The notes under the pieces are model-generated. The model had not been told where the DNA came from. It ran no database searches and worked only from the letters and a program-made list of their open reading frames with translations. A stretch of DNA of 64,000 bases from the NCBI RefSeq assembly GCF_005221285.1, contig NZ_CP039886.1:930001-994000 (forward strand), in the 5' to 3' direction. The position numbers and the translations under genes are program-made. Shown here in pieces: positions 8,832-17,190 of this stretch. This stretch comes from Neisseria flavescens (GTDB lineage Bacteria > Pseudomonadota > Gammaproteobacteria > Burkholderiales > Neisseriaceae). Positions within the stretch are counted from its first letter, which is position 1; each line of letters opens with the position of its first letter.

Positions 8832-10247
8832 ATGCCCGTCATGAGCAATTATTCCGATATACCGCCTGAAGACCGTGAAATCAGCGCATTGTCACTGCCG
8901 CCACATTCCACAGAAGCGGAGCAATCCGTCTTGGGCGGCCTGATGCTGGAAAATTCTGCTTGGGACCGTATTGCCGATGTCGTTTCCGGCGAAGATTTTT
9001 ACCGCCACGAACACCGCCTGATTTTTCGTGCGATTGCCAACCTGATTAATGAAAGCCGTCCTGCCGACGTCATTACCGTTCAAGAAAGTTTGGAACGCAA
9101 TGAAGAATTGGAAGTGGCAGGCGGATTCAACTATCTGATTACGCTGGCGCAAAATACGCCATCCGCTGCCAATATCCGCCGCTACGCCGAAATCGTGCGC
9201 GAACGTTCCATCATGCGCCAGCTTGCCGAAGTCGGCACGGAAATTGCACGCAGCGCATACAACCCGCAAGGGCGTGATGCAGGCCAGCTTTTGGACGAGG
9301 CGGAAAACAAAGTATTCCAAATCGCCGAAAGCACCGCCAAATCCAAACAAGGCTTCCTTGAGATGCCCGACCTTCTGAAAGAAGTGGTCGAGCGCATCGA
9401 TATGCTTTATTCGCGCGACAATCCTGATGAAGTAACCGGCATATCGACAGGTTTTATCGACCTCGACAAAAAAACATCAGGCCTCCAACCGGGCGATTTG
9501 ATCATCGTCGCAGGCCGTCCGTCTATGGGTAAAACTGCCTTTTCGATCAATATTGCGGAACACGTTGCCGTAGAAAATAAATTGCCTGTCGCTGTATTCT
9601 CCATGGAGATGGGCGGTGCGCAGCTGGTCATGCGTATGCTGGGTTCAGTCGGACGTTTGGATCAAAGCGTCTTAAAAACCGGCAGATTACAAGACGAACA
9701 TTGGGGCCGTCTGAACGAAGCGGTCGTTAAACTCTCCGATGCACCCATGTATATCGATGAAACGCCGGGCTTGACCGCACTCGAACTCCGCGCCCGCGCC
9801 CGTCGTCTTGCGCGCCAGTTCAACGGCAAATTGGGTTTGATCGTTATCGACTACCTGCAATTGATGTCAGGCTCCGGCCGTTCTGACAACCGTGCTTCCG
9901 AGCTTGGCGAAATTTCGCGCTCCCTCAAAGCATTGGCTAAAGAATTGCAAGTTCCCGTCATTGCCCTGTCGCAGTTGAGCCGTACAGTTGAGCAGCGTAC
10001 CGACAAACGCCCGATGATGTCCGACTTGCGTGAGTCCGGCGCAATCGAGCAGGATGCCGACTTGATTATGTTCATGTATCGCGACGAATACTACAACTCA
10101 GATTCACCCGCAAAAGGCTTGGCGGAATGTATTATCGGTAAACACCGTAACGGCCCTGTCGGGAAAGTATTCCTCACTTGGATGGGTCAATTTACCAAAT
10201 TTGATAATGCTGCCTATATTCCAGAATCCATGTTGATGGAAGATTGA
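8832..10247 (+). CDS. dnaB: Replicative DNA helicase DnaB
   Basis: A 471-residue hexameric helicase that unwinds DNA ahead of the replication fork. The N-terminal DnaB_N domain begins at LPPHSTEAEQSVLGG; the RecA-like domain has Walker A GRPSMGKT, Walker B-type VIDYLQLM and the DLRESGAIEQDAD arginine-finger region. Two starts are possible: ATG 8832 or ATG 8841 (MSNYSDIPPEDREI); the second matches the usual neisserial N-terminus better and I cannot decide from the weak upstream Shine-Dalgarno. No intein is present. The minor-pilin operon follows 160 bp downstream, the arrangement also known in pathogenic Neisseria. Confidence 0.97.
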   Translation: MPVMSNYSDIPPEDREISALSLPPHSTEAEQSVLGGLMLENSAWDRIADVVSGEDFYRHEHRLIFRAIANLINESRPADVITVQESLERNEELEVAGGFNYLITLAQNTPSAANIRRYAEIVRERSIMRQLAEVGTEIARSAYNPQGRDAGQLLDEAENKVFQIAESTAKSKQGFLEMPDLLKEVVERIDMLYSRDNPDEVTGISTGFIDLDKKTSGLQPGDLIIVAGRPSMGKTAFSINIAEHVAVENKLPVAVFSMEMGGAQLVMRMLGSVGRLDQSVLKTGRLQDEHWGRLNEAVVKLSDAPMYIDETPGLTALELRARARRLARQFNGKLGLIVIDYLQLMSGSGRSDNRASELGEISRSLKALAKELQVPVIALSQLSRTVEQRTDKRPMMSDLRESGAIEQDADLIMFMYRDEYYNSDSPAKGLAECIIGKHRNGPVGKVFLTWMGQFTKFDNAAYIPESMLMED

Positions 10248-10287
10248 GACAGATTGTCCGAAAAACTAACCGAATTTCATATTTCAT

Positions 10288-10316
10288 TAGTCATGCATTA
10301 CAAAATCGTTTATAAT
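10288..10316 (+). promoter_or_regulatory. Candidate promoter of the pilHIJKX operon
   Basis: TAGTCA (10288-10293) and a perfect TATAAT (10311-10316) are 17 bp apart, about 90 bp upstream of the pilH ATG. The -35 hexamer matches the consensus at four of six positions. Confidence 0.5.
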
Positions 10317-10406
10317 AAATCTAATGAAAGCAAAAGCATTGCCACAGGCAAGTGCAGAAGAGAAAACGTCAGTTACCCAACACATTACTACCAAAAAAAA
10401 TCACTC

Positions 10407-11078
10407 ATGTATCAGACACAAAAAGGCTTCACCCTAATTGAGTTGCTGATCGTCATTACTATTGCAGCAGTAATGGCCGTCATCGCACTTCCCAATATGA
10501 ATCAATGGATTGCCTCCAGACGTGCAGCATCGCAAGCAGAGCAAATTGCCAATCTGCTGCGCTTCGCGCGTAATGAGGCCGTCCGTCTAAATCTTCCCGT
10601 TTACATCTGCCCGGTCAAAATCAAATCCGATGGTTCACCCAATAATGGTTGCAATTCCCAATATGCCGGTAATGGTATGTTGGCCTACGCCGATAAAAAC
10701 GAAGACTTACGCTATCAAAACGACACAGTTGATTTATCCATCCGCTCCATTATCCTTAATGGAGATACCGACAAAGTGGAATACAGCTTCAACTATATCC
10801 CTATCGGCACTAAACACTCAGCCCCCTCCTCTTCAGCTGCAAAAGAAGAAGTCTGGTGGAGATTTCTTCCCAATGGTACATTTGGCCATTCAACCGATGG
10901 CAAGGATTATCAATTTTCAGACGGCCATATCAAAATCAGCCTAACAGATAAATCTGCTGCCGATGCTGAAACCAAGAAAGCCCGTGCTACCGTACTTTTA
11001 ATCAATGGCAATGGGCATGTCGAAATCTGTGCTAAAAACGATGAGCGCAAAATGTGCGAATACACTTCCAAAGAATAA
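10407..11078 (+). CDS. pilH: Minor pilin PilH (FimT/GspH family)
   Basis: A 223-residue type IV prepilin. The class III leader is very short: MYQTQKG is cut before FTLIELLIVITIAAVM, the prepilin peptidase site G|FTLIE with Glu5. The GspH/FimT-type C-terminal domain follows. I chose ATG 10407; an upstream in-frame TTG (10254) would put over 50 residues before the leader. Minor pilins of this cluster prime pilus assembly and affect DNA uptake in Neisseria. First gene of the five-gene pilHIJKX operon, 12 bp from the next. A reversed DUS core is embedded in the coding sequence at 10916-10925. Confidence 0.92.
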   Translation: MYQTQKGFTLIELLIVITIAAVMAVIALPNMNQWIASRRAASQAEQIANLLRFARNEAVRLNLPVYICPVKIKSDGSPNNGCNSQYAGNGMLAYADKNEDLRYQNDTVDLSIRSIILNGDTDKVEYSFNYIPIGTKHSAPSSSAAKEEVWWRFLPNGTFGHSTDGKDYQFSDGHIKISLTDKSAADAETKKARATVLLINGNGHVEICAKNDERKMCEYTSKE

Positions 11079-11090
11079 CAACGGTATCCT

Positions 11091-11738
11091 ATGAACATTA
11101 CTAATCCTACTCATCTCAGATCATTTAAAGGCCGTCTGAAAACGAACTCAACAAGCTTTACTCCAAAACTTCAATCAGGTATGACCCTGATTGAAGTTTT
11201 GATTGCCATGTTTGTCCTTGCCATTGGCGTACTCGCCCTTTTGGCTGTTCAATTGCGTACCGTATCCAACGTGCGTGAGTCTGAAAATCAAACCGCCGTC
11301 GCCCAAATTACACAAAATCTGATTGAAGGCATGCTCATTAATCCGACGCTCTCTGAAGAAACCGATACTGCAGGGGAAAAAACCACCAGTTATAAAAAAT
11401 CCTACGATGCCTACATAAAATTCGCCTCTACACAAACTGCAAAATTTGAAGCCAAAATGAACAAAACTCAACTTGCACAGGCTCAAATTGCACAGTTTAA
11501 AACAGATTTAGCCGAAGCCCTCCCAGAAGCCGAATTCCACTTCACTATCTGCAAAGATTCTTCCGGTGCAGAGCCAACTTACGAAAATGGTTTTAATGCA
11601 AAATGCGATGACAAAGGCGACACGACCATCGTAAAAGTTTTATGGTTGCAAGATGTCGAAGAAGAAAATAGCACAAAAGATCTCAACACATCGGGGCACC
11701 ACGTTGTCTATACCTATCAATCACGCGTAAGAGACTAA
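11091..11738 (+). CDS. pilI: Minor pilin PilI (PilV-type)
   Basis: A 215-residue prepilin of the PilV/PilI type. The processing site is QSG|MTLIEVLIAMFVLAIGVLALL, so the leader is unusually long (30 residues). Part of that leader (KGRLK) is encoded by a complete DUS at 11129-11140. The PilV-type motif LAVQLRTVSNVRESENQTAV follows the membrane helix. It is the counterpart of meningococcal PilI by position and sequence. It begins 12 bp after pilH and ends 2 bp before pilJ. Confidence 0.9.
   Translation: MNITNPTHLRSFKGRLKTNSTSFTPKLQSGMTLIEVLIAMFVLAIGVLALLAVQLRTVSNVRESENQTAVAQITQNLIEGMLINPTLSEETDTAGEKTTSYKKSYDAYIKFASTQTAKFEAKMNKTQLAQAQIAQFKTDLAEALPEAEFHFTICKDSSGAEPTYENGFNAKCDDKGDTTIVKVLWLQDVEEENSTKDLNTSGHHVVYTYQSRVRD
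11129..11140 (+). repeat. DUS inside the pilI leader-peptide codons
   Basis: AGGCCGTCTGAA lies in frame in the first 17 codons of pilI and encodes part of the prepilin leader, which is removed by the prepilin peptidase and therefore tolerates it. Confidence 0.9.
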
Positions 11739-11740
11739 CA

Positions 11741-12679
11741 ATGAACAATAAACGCTTACTCAACCATATTCCCAATAAAACCGCCATTCGTGGTTTCAGC
11801 ATCCTTGAATTTCTGGTTGCCAGCCTGCTCAGCATGATCGTCTTAATGGCTGTCAGCTCTACCTACTTTACTGCGCGCGGATTAAACAAGTCTGCCAACG
11901 CCCGTATCGGTATCCAACAAGATTTACGCAACGCCGCCAACATGATTGTCCGTGATGCGCGTATGGCAGGCAATTTCGGCTGCTTCAATATGGCGAATTT
12001 TCCTGCCTCTGCAGTGATAGAAGACAAAAGCTCGGATGAATATACATTGAAAACAGCCGGTGTGAATAATCTGTTACCGATTAAAGAAATCAAATTAAGC
12101 TCTGCCGGCTTTGCTCAAACCGGCAGAGCCCTGCTGTTCCAATACGGTATCGACAAAGCTGACTCTCCTGCAAAAACTGCCATTGCCAGCAGCTGCTCCC
12201 GTATTGCCAAACCTCACACAGAAATTAAAGATTTGGCTGCGGCAAAATCGGCTTTGAATTTAAAAATTACCGACTCTGATCAAGACGGCAGTATCGCCAT
12301 CATGAAACATGAAATGATTGCCTACGCTGTCGGTAAACTTAGAGAAGAGAGCGGTTTGTTCCGTTTCCAATTATCAAATGATGGCTCATGGAGTAATCCG
12401 CAGCTGTTGATTAAAGGCATTACAAGCATGGATATCCACTATATCTATGCGGAATGTCCTGATTTTGGAAATGAATCTGCCAGCGGAGTGAATACAGAAT
12501 CATTTGATTACAAAAACGCATTGGATACCTCAGCTGAAGCTAAGTCTCCGACTTCTATCCAAATCGTACTGAATAACGGCAGTATTGACCCATCAAAAGA
12601 ACAAGACAATAAAGTCGATATCTATAATATTAATGCCACCATCCGCGGAGGAAACGTATGCGCCGACCGATCACTCTAA
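11741..12679 (+). CDS. pilJ: Minor pilin PilJ (PilW-type)
   Basis: A 312-residue prepilin, the large member of the priming complex. The leader ends IRG|FSILEFLVASLLSMIVLMAV. The post-helix segment GIQQDLRNAANMIVRDARMAGNFGCF is characteristic of the PilW/PilJ family. It overlaps pilK by 22 bp, which indicates translational coupling. Regulation appears to be through the single promoter before pilH. Confidence 0.92.
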   Translation: MNNKRLLNHIPNKTAIRGFSILEFLVASLLSMIVLMAVSSTYFTARGLNKSANARIGIQQDLRNAANMIVRDARMAGNFGCFNMANFPASAVIEDKSSDEYTLKTAGVNNLLPIKEIKLSSAGFAQTGRALLFQYGIDKADSPAKTAIASSCSRIAKPHTEIKDLAAAKSALNLKITDSDQDGSIAIMKHEMIAYAVGKLREESGLFRFQLSNDGSWSNPQLLIKGITSMDIHYIYAECPDFGNESASGVNTESFDYKNALDTSAEAKSPTSIQIVLNNGSIDPSKEQDNKVDIYNINATIRGGNVCADRSL

Positions 12680-13203
12680 TCAAACCCGAACGGCAGCAGG
12701 GCTATGCTTTGTTTATCGTCTTAGTGATGATGGTCGTCATCGCCATGCTCGTCGTTACTGCAACCCAGTCCTACAATACCGAGCAGCGTATCAGCACCAA
12801 TGATGCCGACCGCAAACTGGCAACCACCCTAGCCGAAGCGGCACTGCGTGAAGGTGAAAATCAAATTTTTGATATTGAAGGGGAAAAGACTGCTTTTACC
12901 GCAAAATGTGAAAAAGGTTTATGTTCCACACCAAACGTAAAATCCAATGGCGACTTTACTGAAGAAGGCAACCCAACCGTAGATGCTTGGAAGCGCAAAT
13001 GCGACAAAAGCCTGTGTATTGACGCCAATGGTACGGAATATCCTTTAGATAAAAAAAGCGGCATCGTAAATAATCCACGCTACATTATCGAATATTTAGG
13101 CAAAACGACAGAGGGTCGAATTACCTACCGAGTTACCGCCAAGGCATGGGGTAAGAATGCCAATACCCAAGTCGTCCTTCAATCTTACGTTGCCAGCGAA
13201 TAA
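12658..13203 (+). CDS. pilK: Minor pilin PilK (PilX-type)
   Basis: A 181-residue prepilin of the PilX/PilK type. The leader ends QQG|YALFIVLVMMVVIAMLVV; the residue at position 5 is not the usual Glu, a known feature of this GspK-like class that sits at the tip of the pilus. LATTLAEAALREGE follows the helix. It starts inside the pilJ reading frame and ends 4 bp before the next gene. Confidence 0.9.
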   Translation: MRRPITLIKPERQQGYALFIVLVMMVVIAMLVVTATQSYNTEQRISTNDADRKLATTLAEAALREGENQIFDIEGEKTAFTAKCEKGLCSTPNVKSNGDFTEEGNPTVDAWKRKCDKSLCIDANGTEYPLDKKSGIVNNPRYIIEYLGKTTEGRITYRVTAKAWGKNANTQVVLQSYVASE

Positions 13204-13207
13204 TATA

Positions 13208-13696
13208 ATGAATACCACCTCTACCAAACAACTAGGCTTTACGCTGGTTGAGATGATGATTGCCGTCGCCATCTTAGCCATCCTGAGCGTCATTGCCATT
13301 CCGTCTTACAACCGCTACATTGAACGAGGCTACCAATCACAAGCGCATGCCGAGTTAGTCGCCATCAATTCTGCTTTTAAAAATAAGATGGTTAAAAATC
13401 CAAAGTGGAAAACTGCCGAGATTAAAACTCAGTTGGATGACTTTATTTTCAAATACAAAGGCCATAAAGATTTGGCAGACAAATACAAATACTCTGCCGA
13501 AATGATTGATACCAATAAAAGCCGAGCCTATCGTTTGAAAGCCATTCCCACAAAAACAGGCTATACCCTTTCTGTTTGGATGGATAGTTTGGGTAATGCT
13601 TACAAATGCACTGATATTGACTCTGCCAATAATTTCAAAACCGCAATGACCAATGGCGAAGGCTGCGAATCGGTTTCCAAAAAGAAATCTTCTTAG
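13208..13696 (+). CDS. pilX: Minor pilin PilX/PilL (last gene of the pilHIJKX operon)
   Basis: A 162-residue type IV pilin-like protein. The site is LG|FTLVEMMIAVAILAILSVIAIPSYNRYIERG, a PilE-type N-terminus. Two cysteines near the C-terminus (YKCTDID and GEGCES) should form the D-region disulfide. By position it is the PilX/PilL gene, whose product in meningococci promotes aggregation (PilX) and in gonococci influences assembly (PilL); which of these fits here cannot be told. I chose ATG 13208; the longer frame to 13157 overlaps pilK. A strong terminator follows. Confidence 0.85.
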   Translation: MNTTSTKQLGFTLVEMMIAVAILAILSVIAIPSYNRYIERGYQSQAHAELVAINSAFKNKMVKNPKWKTAEIKTQLDDFIFKYKGHKDLADKYKYSAEMIDTNKSRAYRLKAIPTKTGYTLSVWMDSLGNAYKCTDIDSANNFKTAMTNGEGCESVSKKKSS

Positions 13697-13708
13697 TCTG
13701 ACAAATAT

Positions 13709-13745
13709 AAAAAAGCAGTGTCATTTTATCGACACTGCTTTTTTT
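13709..13745. terminator. Rho-independent terminator between pilX and smr
   Basis: AAGCAGTGTC (13713-13722) pairs with GACACTGCTT (13731-13740), flanked by A and T runs. It is not built from DUS, unlike most terminators here, and serves two convergent genes. Confidence 0.93.
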
Positions 13746-13748
13746 ATT

Positions 13749-14369
13749 TTACTGCTTCCAATCATCGTCTCGGCGTTGGCGTTTCAACAAAATCCTGACT
13801 GCGCCATCATTGCCTTGTCGAGGCTCGACATAAGCCAATACATCAGGATGCTGCATCAACCAGCGGCGCGTCATATTTTTCAAAACCGGTTTATAGCCTG
13901 CTGAACCTAAGCCGCTACCATGGACAATCTCGCCGCAAATGCCGCGTTTTTTCGTAAACTCAATAAATTCGTTCAATACCTGCTGCGCTTCTTCCTGCGT
14001 ATAGCCATGCAAATCCACATCAGCCACAACAGGATAATGACCGTTTCGCAAACGCATCAAATCATTTTTACCCTGCCCGTTTTTACTGAACGAAGCCGGC
14101 GGTTCTTCCCAGCCGCCGCTGCCCACATAAAAATAATCTTCCTGCTCCAAAGTTGCCATTTCTTTAGGTCGCGGCTTGATAGGTGATTTATCACGGGGCT
14201 GTTCATAATAGTTGCCGGCATTTTTCAACGGCGTAACCTTACCAACTGCCTTGCTGAAATCTACATCCTCTACCTGCTTTTTAGCCTTCGCTTCGGCTTC
14301 CCGCTCCGCGGCTTCCTTTTTCGCCTGTTTGCCCAAAGCCTTCAGCGTTTCTTGAAAGTTTGCCGTCAT
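13749..14369 (-). CDS. Smr domain protein (putative nuclease)
   Basis: A 206-residue protein with a charged coiled-coil N-terminus (LGKQAKKEAAEREAEAKAKK) and a C-terminal Smr domain from about residue 115. The family motifs DLHGYT, VHGSGLGS and PVLKNMTRRWL are present; the second is HGSG where HGKG is commoner. Stand-alone Smr proteins such as E. coli SmrA/SmrB have nicking or ribosome-associated mRNA-cleaving activity; which one applies is unknown. It converges on pilX and is transcribed alone. Confidence 0.88.
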   Translation of the reverse strand: MTANFQETLKALGKQAKKEAAEREAEAKAKKQVEDVDFSKAVGKVTPLKNAGNYYEQPRDKSPIKPRPKEMATLEQEDYFYVGSGGWEEPPASFSKNGQGKNDLMRLRNGHYPVVADVDLHGYTQEEAQQVLNEFIEFTKKRGICGEIVHGSGLGSAGYKPVLKNMTRRWLMQHPDVLAYVEPRQGNDGAVRILLKRQRRDDDWKQ

Positions 14370-14505
14370 GGTTTGTCCTTTCCAAAAAATTGACTGTACC
14401 CATTATAGCAAACTCGGCCACAAGGCCGTCTGAAAGACTCTTATCATCGCTTCCTGTTTAGGGTATAGTATTAACGCATTGTCAGTCTTACAAAAGAGAG
14501 AAATC

Positions 14506-14883
14506 ATGTTTAAACGCCCGGAAGAAATCATCGTCTTGATACTTGCCCTATTATGGGTCGGACTCAGCTACTACTTTGCCGCCATCCTGATTTCAGATGC
14601 CTACACCATTCTCCTGATTACCGTACTGACTTTCGTTTGGGTGGCCATCTGTTTCCTTTTGTGGCAACGCAACTTAAGCCGTCATATTTGGCCGCTGTTC
14701 CTCGGCAGCCTGGTTGCCTGCTGGTGGCCGTACTTCACTTGGCTTGCAAGCGATGTTCCCGAAGGTACATGGTATTCAGGCTGGACATTCAAATCCATTA
14801 TCGCCCTGATTCCCGTTGTTGCCGCTTATCTCTTCAAGTGGAAACGGAGCCGAAAAAACAAAATTGCCAACACCATTGCCTGA
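14506..14883 (+). CDS. Small four-helix membrane protein, function unknown
   Basis: A 125-residue protein with four hydrophobic segments (about residues 8-28, 34-53, 61-80, 95-112) and a basic C-terminal tail (KWKRSRKNK). I do not recognise the family; it looks like a conserved neisserial hypothetical. I chose ATG 14506 (MFKRPEEIIV) because AGAGAG precedes it at good spacing; an in-frame start at 14479 is also possible. A short DUS-derived terminator follows and trpE is transcribed separately. Confidence 0.7.
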   Translation: MFKRPEEIIVLILALLWVGLSYYFAAILISDAYTILLITVLTFVWVAICFLLWQRNLSRHIWPLFLGSLVACWWPYFTWLASDVPEGTWYSGWTFKSIIALIPVVAAYLFKWKRSRKNKIANTIA

Positions 14884-14890
14884 TACCTCG

Positions 14891-14915
14891 CGCCGTCTTT
14901 TTCAGACGGCGTTTT
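14891..14915 (+). terminator. Terminator with a partial-DUS stem
   Basis: CGCCGTCT and AGACGGCG pair around a short loop and are followed by TTTT. The arms are DUS-derived but the 5' end of each is altered. Confidence 0.8.
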
Positions 14916-14938
14916 CCATATCTGACATAACGCTCAGA

Positions 14939-14968
14939 CTGTCAACAATCCCAATAAAATGCTATACT
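14939..14968 (+). promoter_or_regulatory. Candidate trpE promoter
   Basis: CTGTCA (14939-14944) and TATACT (14963-14968) are 18 bp apart. Between it and trpE lies only one DUS; I see no leader peptide or attenuator. Confidence 0.4.
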
Positions 14969-14994
14969 CTTCACACGATTTAACACCCTAAAAC

Positions 14995-15006
14995 AGGCCG
15001 TCTGAA
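14995..15006 (+). repeat. Single DUS in the trpE 5' untranslated region
   Basis: One AGGCCGTCTGAA copy ends 12 bp before the trpE start codon. Confidence 0.9.
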
Positions 15007-15018
15007 AGACTTATCAAG

Positions 15019-16494
15019 ATGATCAGCAAACAAGAATACCAAGCCCAAGCCGCACAAGGTTACAACCGCATTCCACTCGTTCAAGAGCTGCTTGCCGACT
15101 TGGACACACCGCTCTCAATCTACCTTAAACTTGCCAACAAGCCTTTCACCTACCTGCTCGAATCCGTTGTCGGTGGCGAACGCTTCGGACGCTATTCCTT
15201 TATCGGCCTGCCTTGCAGCCACTATCTCAAAACCAGCGGCAAACATGTCGATGTATATCAAAACGGCGAAATCGTCGAACAACACGACGGCAATCCCCTG
15301 CCCTTTATCGAAGCCTTCCACAACCGCTTCAAAACGCCCGAAATTCCAAGCCTGCCGCGCTTTACCGGCGGCCTGGTCGGCTATTTCGGTTATGAAACCA
15401 TCTACAATTTCGAACATTTTGCCCACCGCCTGAAACATACGGCCAAAGCCGATCCCCTCGGTACGCCCGACATCCTCCTGATGCTCTCGCAAGAGCTTGC
15501 AGTAGTGGATAATCTAAGCGGCAAAATCTACCTGATTGTTTATGCCGATCCGTCTCAAGCCAACGGCTACGAACGCGCACGCGAACGTCTTGAAGACATC
15601 CGTACCCAGCTACGCCAAAGTTGCGCCATTCCGCTTTCCCTCGGCAGCAAGCAAACGCAAGCAGTCAGCGAATTTGGAGAAGAACCTTTCAAAGCCTGCG
15701 TCAACAAAATCAAAGACTACATCTTTGCAGGCGACTGCATGCAGGTTGTTCCCAGCCAGCGCATGAGCATGGAATTTACCGATAATCCGCTTGCCCTCTA
15801 CCGCGCCCTGCGTACACTGAACCCATCGCCGTATATGTTCTACTACGATTTCGGCGATTTCCACATCGTCGGTTCTTCGCCTGAAATCCTCGTCCGCCGC
15901 GAACGCGACGACGTCATCGTCCGCCCTATCGCCGGCACGCGCCTGCGCGGCAAAACACCAGCCGAAGACCTTGCCAACGAGCAAGACCTGCTGAGCGATG
16001 CCAAAGAAATTGCCGAACATGTCATGTTGATTGACTTAGGACGCAACGACGTCGGCCGCATCAGTAAAACCGGCGAAGTCAAAGTCACCGACAAAATGGT
16101 GATTGAAAAATACTCCCATGTGATGCACATCGTCTCCAACGTCGAAGGCCGTCTGAAAGACAGCATGACCAACATGGACATCCTCGCCGCCACCTTCCCG
16201 GCAGGCACACTTTCCGGCGCACCCAAAGTCCGCGCCATGGAAATCATCGAAGAAGTCGAGCCGGGCAAACGCGGCATCTACGGCGGCGCCGTCGGCGTAT
16301 GGAGTTTCAACAACGACATGGACTTGGCCATCGCCATCCGCACCGCCGTAGTGAAAAACAACACGCTATACGTCCAAAGCGGCGCGGGCGTGGTTGCCGA
16401 TTCCAATCCTGAATCAGAATGGCAGGAAACGCAAAACAAAGCCCGTGCCGTCATACGCGCCGCGCAAATGGTTCAAGAAGGGTTGGATAAATGA
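15019..16494 (+). CDS. trpE: Anthranilate synthase component I
   Basis: A 491-residue enzyme converting chorismate to anthranilate, using ammonia from TrpG, in tryptophan synthesis. The N-terminal domain carries the feedback-site region LLESVVGGERFGRYSF, typical of TrpE rather than PabB. The chorismate-binding core has PYMFYYDFGDFHIVGSSPE, RPIAGTRLRG, LIDLGRNDVGR and FPAGTLSGAPKVRAMEIIEE. It is separated from trpG-trpD by 7.5 kb, so the two subunits are made from different transcripts. Confidence 0.96.
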   Translation: MISKQEYQAQAAQGYNRIPLVQELLADLDTPLSIYLKLANKPFTYLLESVVGGERFGRYSFIGLPCSHYLKTSGKHVDVYQNGEIVEQHDGNPLPFIEAFHNRFKTPEIPSLPRFTGGLVGYFGYETIYNFEHFAHRLKHTAKADPLGTPDILLMLSQELAVVDNLSGKIYLIVYADPSQANGYERARERLEDIRTQLRQSCAIPLSLGSKQTQAVSEFGEEPFKACVNKIKDYIFAGDCMQVVPSQRMSMEFTDNPLALYRALRTLNPSPYMFYYDFGDFHIVGSSPEILVRRERDDVIVRPIAGTRLRGKTPAEDLANEQDLLSDAKEIAEHVMLIDLGRNDVGRISKTGEVKVTDKMVIEKYSHVMHIVSNVEGRLKDSMTNMDILAATFPAGTLSGAPKVRAMEIIEEVEPGKRGIYGGAVGVWSFNNDMDLAIAIRTAVVKNNTLYVQSGAGVVADSNPESEWQETQNKARAVIRAAQMVQEGLDK

Positions 16495-16496
16495 CT

Positions 16497-16508
16497 TTCA
16501 GACGGCCT
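16497..16508 (-). repeat. Single reversed DUS between trpE and kptA
   Basis: TTCAGACGGCCT starts three bases after the trpE stop. It has no partner nearby, so it is not a terminator hairpin. Confidence 0.9.
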
Positions 16509-16537
16509 GCGCTCTGAAATGACTAAATAACAAGATT

Positions 16538-17107
16538 ATGATGCTAAACGAAAAACAACTAAAATCCATCAGCAAATTCCTCAGCTTTATCTTGCGCCAT
16601 CATCCCGAGCAAATCGGTATTACTTTGGATAAAGACGGCTGGGTGGATATTGATACCCTGCTGACGCAGGTAAATCATCCCGAGCGCGGCTTTACGGGCA
16701 ATCCGCTGACCTATGAAGTGTTATTGGAAGTGGTCGAAAACAACGATAAAAAACGGTTTACCCTTTCTGAAGACGGTAAACGCATCCGCGCGGCGCAAGG
16801 TCATTCGACGGCACAAGTTCAGGTCGAACACAAAGTGGCAACGCCTCCTCAAATTTTGTATCACGGTACGGCTGAGCGGTCTGTGCCGTCTATAATGGAA
16901 CAAGGCCTGCATTCTGCCTCGCGCCATTTTGTCCATCTGTCTGCCGATGCTGCAACAGCCGTCAACGTCGGCTCCCGACACGGCAAGCCGGTTGTATTGA
17001 CCATTGACACTGTCGCCATGCTTGCGGCAGGACATCAATTTTATTTGGCGGACAACGGCGTATGGTTAACTGAAAACGTTCCGCCGCAATTTATCGGCAA
17101 ACTTTAA
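16538..17107 (+). CDS. kptA: RNA 2'-phosphotransferase KptA/Tpt1
   Basis: A 189-residue member of the Tpt1/KptA family, which transfers an internal RNA 2'-phosphate to NAD+. The N-terminal winged-helix part has SKFLSFILRHHPEQIGI with the catalytic Arg and His; the ADP-ribosyltransferase-like part has ILYHGTAERSVPSI and HFVHLSADAATAVNVG. In fungi it finishes tRNA splicing; bacteria lack that pathway, so the natural substrate is unknown. Two adjacent ATGs (16538, 16541) can start it. It lies alone between trpE and purK. Confidence 0.92.
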   Translation: MMLNEKQLKSISKFLSFILRHHPEQIGITLDKDGWVDIDTLLTQVNHPERGFTGNPLTYEVLLEVVENNDKKRFTLSEDGKRIRAAQGHSTAQVQVEHKVATPPQILYHGTAERSVPSIMEQGLHSASRHFVHLSADAATAVNVGSRHGKPVVLTIDTVAMLAAGHQFYLADNGVWLTENVPPQFIGKL

Positions 17108-17113
17108 AACATC

Positions 17114-17151
17114 AGGCCGTCTGAAGCCGTAAAACCATTTTCAGACGGCCC
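17114..17151 (+). terminator. DUS-pair hairpin after kptA
   Basis: AGGCCGTCTGAA (17114-17125) and TTCAGACGGCC (17140-17150) with a 14-base loop, just past the kptA stop. It lacks a long T run, so termination may be partial. Confidence 0.75.
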
Positions 17152-17190
17152 GCAAACACCCTACCCAATTTCTTCATAAAGCGATTATCC

